10,432 nt of DNA from an uncultured Clostridia bacterium. GTDB taxonomy: Bacteria; Bacillota; Clostridia; Oscillospirales; Acutalibacteraceae. The DNA is taken from NCBI GenBank assembly GCA_937898625.1, contig CALEJF010000002.1, positions 1-10,432 on the forward strand. The letters are read 5' to 3'. The notes under the pieces were generated by a model that had not been told where the DNA came from, did not search any database, and saw only the letters and a program-made list of their open reading frames with translations. The translations under genes were made by a program, and so were the position numbers. This document shows positions 5,848 to 10,432 of this stretch, piece by piece. Position 1 is the stretch's first letter, and the number at the start of each line of letters is the position of its first letter.

Positions 5848-5872
5848 AAATTATAGTTAATTATGATAATAT
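5844..5872 (+). promoter_or_regulatory. Possible proximal promoter of the surface protein
   Basis: TTGAAA (5844-5849) is spaced 17 nt from TAATAT (5867-5872); the overlapping GATAAT (5865-5870) is an alternative at 15 nt. Transcription would start near 5879, leaving a leader of about 22 nt that still contains the AGGAGA ribosome binding site. It lies outside the 17-bp repeats and could give repressor-independent expression. Confidence 0.5.
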
Positions 5873-5900
5873 CAAATTATAAAAAATAGGAGAGGGTTTT

Positions 5901-8900
5901 ATGCAAAGAACACAAAAGTTTTTATCAGTATTCTTGGCGATTATGATGGTATTATCCATCATACCTATTACTGCAAGTGCTGCTCCTGACGAAAATTCAG
6001 GTGTTTGTGGTGATAATCTTACTTGGTCTTTTGACGAGACCACAGGCACATTGACAATTTCAGGTGAAGGAGCTATGTATGATTATCCATACGATGATTC
6101 TGAATGGTTTGACCTCAAATCTGAAATTGTAAATGTAGTTATTGAAGATGGAGTTACAACAATTGGAAGCAGTGCATTCGAATTGTTTGTAAATCTCAAG
6201 AGCGTTACAATCCCCGAAAGCGTAACAGTTGTTGGAGCTTATGCATTCGGCGAGTGTGATAGCCTTGCAAAGATTGTTTTACACGAAGGCATTACAAAAA
6301 TCGGTGACGGTGCATTTGCCAACTGCGATTACCTTGATACAGTTGTAATTCCGGGTACTGTAACAGAATTTGGCGATTATGTATTCGCACACTGTGATAG
6401 ACTTGCAAATGTAGCACTTTGTGATGGATTGACAGATATAGGACTTGATACATTTGCCCATTGCACAAGTCTTACAGATATTGTAATTCCTGAGGGTGTT
6501 ACAAGCCTTCGCGGTGAGAATTTCGCAGGTTGTGTAAATCTTAAAAGCATTACTTTTCCTGTTAGTGTAACAAGTGTTGGCTATGGTGTTTTTGGCGATT
6601 GCGTTAACCTTCAAGATGTTTACTATACAGGAACTGAAGAAGATATTTTAAAGCTTCATCCTAGTGCTTATAATGAACCATTGTTAGCAGCAAACATTCA
6701 TTGTGAAAGCACAGTACATAGACATAACTATGTTAAAACAGGCGAATATGTAGCAGAATTCTGCGACGAAGATGGCTACACAACATATTCTTGCGAATGT
6801 GGTCATACATACAATGGCGATTATGTAAAAGCAACAGAGCATAGTTACGATAATGGTGTAGTAACAACAAAACCAACTTGTGATGCTGACGGTGTTAAGA
6901 CATTCACTTGCACAGTTTGTGGCGATACATATACAGAGGCAGTTTCACAAACAGGTCACAGCTATGATGATGGTGTTATTACAACTAACCCGACTTGCAT
7001 AGCTGACGGTGTTAAAACATTCACTTGCGGAAGTTGCGGAGATACATATACAGAAGTAGTTAAAACTAGTGGCGAACATGATTATCAGTTAGTACCAAAT
7101 ACATCACCTGATACAGGATGTGTCAAGACATATAAATGTTCAGGATGTGGCGATACATATAAAGAAGCTGTTGGCACAACACATACTCAGGTTGCTACAC
7201 CTGAATTTGCTCCAACAGAAACAAAATCTGGTTTAACTGTAGGTGTATCTTGCTCATCTTGTGGTGCTGTCATTTTGAAACAGGAGGTTATTCCTGCTCT
7301 TGGCACAACAGAGGATAGTTCTGTAATCGTTTCAGGTACTTGTGGCACAAATGCAACTTGGACTTACAACACAGAAACAGGTGCTTTGATTATATCGGGC
7401 ACAGGTGCAATGGAAAGATATAAATCTACCCAAAATAAGCCTTGGGAAAGATATGAAGACAATATTAAATCAATTGTTATAAATAAAGGTATTACAAAAA
7501 TTGATAATTACACATTCGATTCTTGTTCAGCACTTATGTATGTATCAATTCCTGATACTCTAACAGCAATCGGTTCTAATGCATTTAAGAACTGTACAAG
7601 TTTAAGAAGTGTTGTACTACCTGATAAGGTAAATACAATCAATTACAGTGCATTTGAGGGTTGTAAAAACCTTATTTATGTAACATTGGGTAAAAACATA
7701 AGTTATATTGAAGATACTACATTTAAAGGATGTACTTCTCTTACTCATGTAACTGTTCCTGATAGTGTATATTATATAAATGCTGGTGCATTTGCAGGCT
7801 GTACTAGCCTTAAGAGTGTTACAATTGGTAAAAATGTAAATACAATTTATGATAATGCTTTTAATGGATGTACTGCTCTTACAGATGTTTATTACACAGG
7901 TACCGAAGAACAGTGGAAAGAAATCTCAATAGGTACAGGTAACGACCCACTTCTTAAAGCAACCAATCGTTATGATGGTGCAGGTGGAGACATTTTTTCA
8001 GGTCATAATAATCATAAAAATACTGTCACAACAATAGAACCAACTTGTACAGAAGCAGGATATACAAAATTTGTATGTGAATGTGGATACGAGTACACAG
8101 TGAATTATGATGCACTTGGTCATAGTGAAGAAGAAATTCCTCCGGTTCTTCCAACATCTTCAAGAGTTGGATATACAAGAGGTCAAAAATGTACAACATG
8201 TGGCGAAATATTCGTTGAACCTGTAGTTGTTCCTATAATTAGTGAAACAGCAAGAGCAGGGGATGCAGGCGGTTATATCATCTGGACTTATGACGAAGCA
8301 ACTCAAACCATGGAATTCTTTGGTAAGGGTAATCTGAAGTATTATGACCCTGTAGTATATGCCTCTAATGATTCGGATGACCGTCCTTGGGCTATTTATA
8401 GGTATTCATTAGTACAGTATGTTATTGTTCACGAGGGTATTAAAGGCTTGAACGAGCAAAACTTCTATTATTTTACTGGTCTTAAGTTGATAAGCCTACC
8501 TTCAAGTCTTAAATGGATTGCTGACAATGCATTTGAGGGTTGCGAAAACTTCTATATTAAATATAATGGCACAAATGAAGAATGGAACAAGATTGACGGT
8601 CATTTTGATAATAATGGTAGAATAATTTTCAATGATTACAATGGCGTAACAGCGTCAGGTACACACGGTGATAACCTTACATGGACTTATGACGGCTTAA
8701 CAAGTACTCTTACAATTTCAGGCACAGGAGCTATGGAAAGTGTTGCTTATAACGAATATCCATGGTATGAATATATATCTGAAATTGAGACTATTATCAT
8801 CAAAAAAGGCGTAACAACAATTGGTGACGGTGCCTTCAGGGGCTATGATAACTGCACGAACATTACAATTTCAAGTAGCGTTACAAAAATTGGGGATAAT

Positions 8901-10432
8901 GCATTTTATCCTGACAATATCTTTAAATATAAGACTAAAGACATTTATTATTTAGGCACAGAGGAAATGTGGAATAACATTTCCATGGGAAGTTTTAACA
9001 TATTATTAGATGATAACTATGTAACAATTCATTATGTAAAGTATGCAGGCTATTGTGGTCATAATCTTACATATTCATTTGACGGCTCAACCTTAATTCT
9101 TACAGGCACAGGTGATATGTGCGAGTTTGACGTTGATTATAGTGGAGATATTTATAGTCCGTGGGCAGACTGGGCACTTGAAATTGAGCATATTGTCATC
9201 GGTGATGGCATAACAAGTATCAGTGATGATGCATTTTCATCTTGCGGCACCAAACTTCAAACTGTAACATTTGGTAGTGATGTCAAAAAGATTGGTGCTT
9301 ATGCATTCTATTGGTGTAAGTCTCTCACTGAAATTATATTCCCCGATGGTCTGACTGTAATTGGCAAATATGCTTTCTACAATTCCACTTCAATTAAATC
9401 TATCGTATTGCCTGATAGTATAGAAAAAATCGGATATTGTGCATTTGGCGATTGCACAGGTATTACAGATGTTCATTATCAGGGTACAGAAAGTCAATGG
9501 AATGAAATTAATATTGACAGCAACAATAAAGAATTAATTAACGCAACAATTCATTATAATTATGGCAAGTCATTCACAGGCATTAAGGATAATCATTTCT
9601 ACAAAGACGATGTAATGCAAAAGGCATACCAGCTTGTGGAATTTGAAGGTGATTTCTACTTCATTGGTGACCGTCACGAAATCGTTAAGAATAAAACTAC
9701 TTATCTCAATGAAGCAAGAATTAATGGTCTTACATATGCTGATGGTACGCCAATCGCAGTTGGTTATTATGACTTTGACGAAAACGGTAAAATGGTGATG
9801 CGTGAAGGCATTGTTGGTAAACACATCTACAAGAACAATACTCAATTAAAGGCATATCAGCTTGTTGAGGTTGATGGTGATTTCTACTATATTGGTGACA
9901 GACACGAATTTGTAAGAAACAAGAGAGTTTATCTCAGCGAAGAACGAATCAATGGTCTTACTTATGAAGACGGAACACCAATTACACCTGGATATTATAT
10001 GTTTGATATCGATGGTAAGATGGCTATCATCAATGGTGTTTTTGCTAGTGGTTATATTTATAAGAACAACACTCAATTAAAGGCATACCAGCTTGTTGAA
10101 TTTTATGGTGACTTCTATTTCATCGGTGATAAACATCAATATGTTAAAAACAGAAGAGTTTATATCAGTGAAGAAAGAATCAACGGTCTTACTTATGAAG
10201 ACGGTACACCAATCACAGCAGGATACTATGACTTTGATGAAAATGGTAGAATGATTATCCTAAATGGTATTGTTGATAATAAGATTTATAAAAACAACAC
10301 AATGTTAAAGGCATATCAGCTTGTTGAGGTTGATGGTGATTTCTATTACATCGGTGACCGCCACGAAATCGTTAAGGATAAAAAGATTTATCTTAACGAA
10401 GAAAGAATTAATGGCTTAACATATGCCGACGG
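5901..10432 (+). CDS. Giant secreted BspA-like LRR surface protein, 3'-partial
   Basis: An uninterrupted frame of 1510 codons that runs off the window. AGGAGAGGG lies just upstream of the ATG. Residues 1-28 form a signal peptide (MQRTQK, a hydrophobic core, then ASA-A). Five BspA-type LRR_5 modules follow at about 34-268, 478-691, 784-918, 919-1048 and 1049-1222. Each opens with a cap such as NLTWTYD...GTLTISGTGAM, continues with 23-residue repeats (pattern IGxxAFxxCxxLxxVxIPxxV; seven in module 1, six in module 2, about two, two and four in modules 3-5) and most end in DVYYTGTEEQW. Cys-rich blocks occupy about 272-468 and 700-783. From residue 1232 there are 76-77-residue repeats. BspA-like proteins serve in adhesion and protein binding at the cell surface; that role is inferred here. 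The anchoring C-terminus lies outside the window. Regulation is probably by the divergent XRE protein. Confidence 0.9.
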   Translation, partial: MQRTQKFLSVFLAIMMVLSIIPITASAAPDENSGVCGDNLTWSFDETTGTLTISGEGAMYDYPYDDSEWFDLKSEIVNVVIEDGVTTIGSSAFELFVNLKSVTIPESVTVVGAYAFGECDSLAKIVLHEGITKIGDGAFANCDYLDTVVIPGTVTEFGDYVFAHCDRLANVALCDGLTDIGLDTFAHCTSLTDIVIPEGVTSLRGENFAGCVNLKSITFPVSVTSVGYGVFGDCVNLQDVYYTGTEEDILKLHPSAYNEPLLAANIHCESTVHRHNYVKTGEYVAEFCDEDGYTTYSCECGHTYNGDYVKATEHSYDNGVVTTKPTCDADGVKTFTCTVCGDTYTEAVSQTGHSYDDGVITTNPTCIADGVKTFTCGSCGDTYTEVVKTSGEHDYQLVPNTSPDTGCVKTYKCSGCGDTYKEAVGTTHTQVATPEFAPTETKSGLTVGVSCSSCGAVILKQEVIPALGTTEDSSVIVSGTCGTNATWTYNTETGALIISGTGAMERYKSTQNKPWERYEDNIKSIVINKGITKIDNYTFDSCSALMYVSIPDTLTAIGSNAFKNCTSLRSVVLPDKVNTINYSAFEGCKNLIYVTLGKNISYIEDTTFKGCTSLTHVTVPDSVYYINAGAFAGCTSLKSVTIGKNVNTIYDNAFNGCTALTDVYYTGTEEQWKEISIGTGNDPLLKATNRYDGAGGDIFSGHNNHKNTVTTIEPTCTEAGYTKFVCECGYEYTVNYDALGHSEEEIPPVLPTSSRVGYTRGQKCTTCGEIFVEPVVVPIISETARAGDAGGYIIWTYDEATQTMEFFGKGNLKYYDPVVYASNDSDDRPWAIYRYSLVQYVIVHEGIKGLNEQNFYYFTGLKLISLPSSLKWIADNAFEGCENFYIKYNGTNEEWNKIDGHFDNNGRIIFNDYNGVTASGTHGDNLTWTYDGLTSTLTISGTGAMESVAYNEYPWYEYISEIETIIIKKGVTTIGDGAFRGYDNCTNITISSSVTKIGDNAFYPDNIFKYKTKDIYYLGTEEMWNNISMGSFNILLDDNYVTIHYVKYAGYCGHNLTYSFDGSTLILTGTGDMCEFDVDYSGDIYSPWADWALEIEHIVIGDGITSISDDAFSSCGTKLQTVTFGSDVKKIGAYAFYWCKSLTEIIFPDGLTVIGKYAFYNSTSIKSIVLPDSIEKIGYCAFGDCTGITDVHYQGTESQWNEINIDSNNKELINATIHYNYGKSFTGIKDNHFYKDDVMQKAYQLVEFEGDFYFIGDRHEIVKNKTTYLNEARINGLTYADGTPIAVGYYDFDENGKMVMREGIVGKHIYKNNTQLKAYQLVEVDGDFYYIGDRHEFVRNKRVYLSEERINGLTYEDGTPITPGYYMFDIDGKMAIINGVFASGYIYKNNTQLKAYQLVEFYGDFYFIGDKHQYVKNRRVYISEERINGLTYEDGTPITAGYYDFDENGRMIILNGIVDNKIYKNNTMLKAYQLVEVDGDFYYIGDRHEIVKDKKIYLNEERINGLTYAD
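6162..6650 (+). repeat. Seven 23-residue LRR_5 units (module 1)
   Basis: Residues 88-248 of the surface protein divide exactly into seven 23-residue units (69-bp DNA period), each starting IG/VG-like, with Phe at position 6 and, in most, Cys at position 9. Examples are VGAYAFGECDSLAKIVL and IGDGAFANCDYLDTVVI. Spacing is kept without a single indel. Confidence 0.85.
6840..7298 (+). repeat. Tandem Cys-rich C-x2-C repeats (block 1)
   Basis: Within the surface protein, units begin H-S/D-Y and contain PTC, DGVKTFTC and a C-x2-CGDTY hairpin. Starts are at 6840, 6957 and 7077, periods of 117 and 120 bp (39-40 residues). The first two units are very similar at DNA level. A divergent unit with C-x-C precedes (from about 6714) and a degenerate unit (SCSSCG) follows. 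Similar units recur at 7998-8249. Confidence 0.8.
7500..7913 (+). repeat. Six 23-residue LRR_5 units (module 2)
   Basis: Residues 534-671 of the surface protein form six exact 23-residue units, such as IGSNAFKNCTSLRSVVL and INAGAFAGCTSLKSVTI. Every unit keeps Phe at position 6 and Cys at position 9. The last merges into the module-closing DVYYTGTEEQW. Confidence 0.85.
7998..8249 (+). repeat. Second Cys-rich repeat block
   Basis: Residues 700-783 hold two more units of the Cys-rich kind: one with PTCTEAGYTKFVCECGYEY (C-x-C) and one with GYTRGQKCTTCGEIF (C-x2-C). They link LRR modules 2 and 3, as block 1 links modules 1 and 2. Modules 3, 4 and 5 are joined directly, without such linkers. Confidence 0.7.
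9594..10432 (+). repeat. Four 76-77-residue C-terminal tandem repeats, last cut
   Basis: Units start at 9594, 9822, 10053 and 10281 (228, 231 and 228 bp); the fourth is cut by the window end after 50 residues. Shared landmarks: IYKNNTQLKAYQLVE, GDFYxIGDRHE, ERINGLTYxDGTPI and GYYDFDENGKM. The Tyr/Phe/Gly-rich GYYDFDENGKM part recalls choline-binding or glucan-binding wall repeats, but I do not recognise the full unit as a named family. A wall-binding role is a guess. Confidence 0.85.

Noticed and set aside
5834..5890. Short ATG frames at 5834 and 5863 in the surface-protein leader
   Set aside because: They encode only eight residues each (MLLLENYS, MIISNYKK) and have no ribosome binding site.
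6279..6614. Minus-strand frame opposite LRR module 1
   Set aside because: It is a low-complexity Cys/Ile/Thr/Lys-rich product created by the repeated codon pattern of the sense LRR units.
9570..10076. Two adjacent minus-strand frames resembling each other
   Set aside because: They mirror the tandem 228-231-bp repeats of the surface protein, which explains why the two look alike.

Overview
The window looks like a chromosomal segment of a low-GC Gram-positive gut Clostridium relative (Oscillospiraceae/Ruminococcaceae type). This is inferred from the AT-rich intergenic DNA, the strong AGGAGG ribosome binding sites, the rplU-prp-rpmA order with a Prp-cleavable L27, and a BspA-type leucine-rich-repeat surface protein. 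No species can be named from the sequence alone. No rRNA, tRNA, CRISPR array, transposase or recognisable prophage gene is visible.

Layout. 1-1290 (+): a family GH4 alpha-galactosidase, cut at its 5' end by the window edge. A perfect 14-bp hairpin at 1389-1421 separates it from a convergent exported metallophosphoesterase (1440-2753, -). Between that gene and the next lie two back-to-back promoters and an rplU leader RNA region. 3060-3971 (+) is the ribosomal cluster rplU (L21), prp (the protease that trims L27) and rpmA (L27), joined by 1-nt and 8-nt overlaps and closed by a strong terminator. 4058-5272 (+) is an AlaA-type alanine aminotransferase with its own UUCG-loop terminator. 5469-5678 (-) is a small XRE-family repressor. 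It is divergent from a very large open reading frame starting at 5901 (+), which still runs at the window end (1510 codons visible). That frame encodes a secreted mosaic of five BspA-like LRR modules, two blocks of Cys-rich C-x(1-2)-C repeats, and at least four 76-77-residue C-terminal repeats.

How the parts work together. The left half is housekeeping and sugar metabolism. The ribosomal cluster is a functional unit: Prp is expected to remove the first nine residues of L27, and the rplU leader can form mutually exclusive hairpins, which suits autoregulation. The most interesting part is the right half. The XRE/surface-protein intergenic region carries two exact 17-bp copies of an imperfect palindrome (TACATCTAAAATGTGTA) at a 25-bp pitch. 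They flank and fill a near-consensus rightward promoter (TTGACA-N17-TATTAT). The simplest reading is that the XRE protein represses a long-leader transcript of the giant surface protein, while a second promoter close to the gene may give basal expression. The long leader also holds a consensus ribosome binding site facing an ATA codon and an inverted repeat, neither of which I can assign to a known element.
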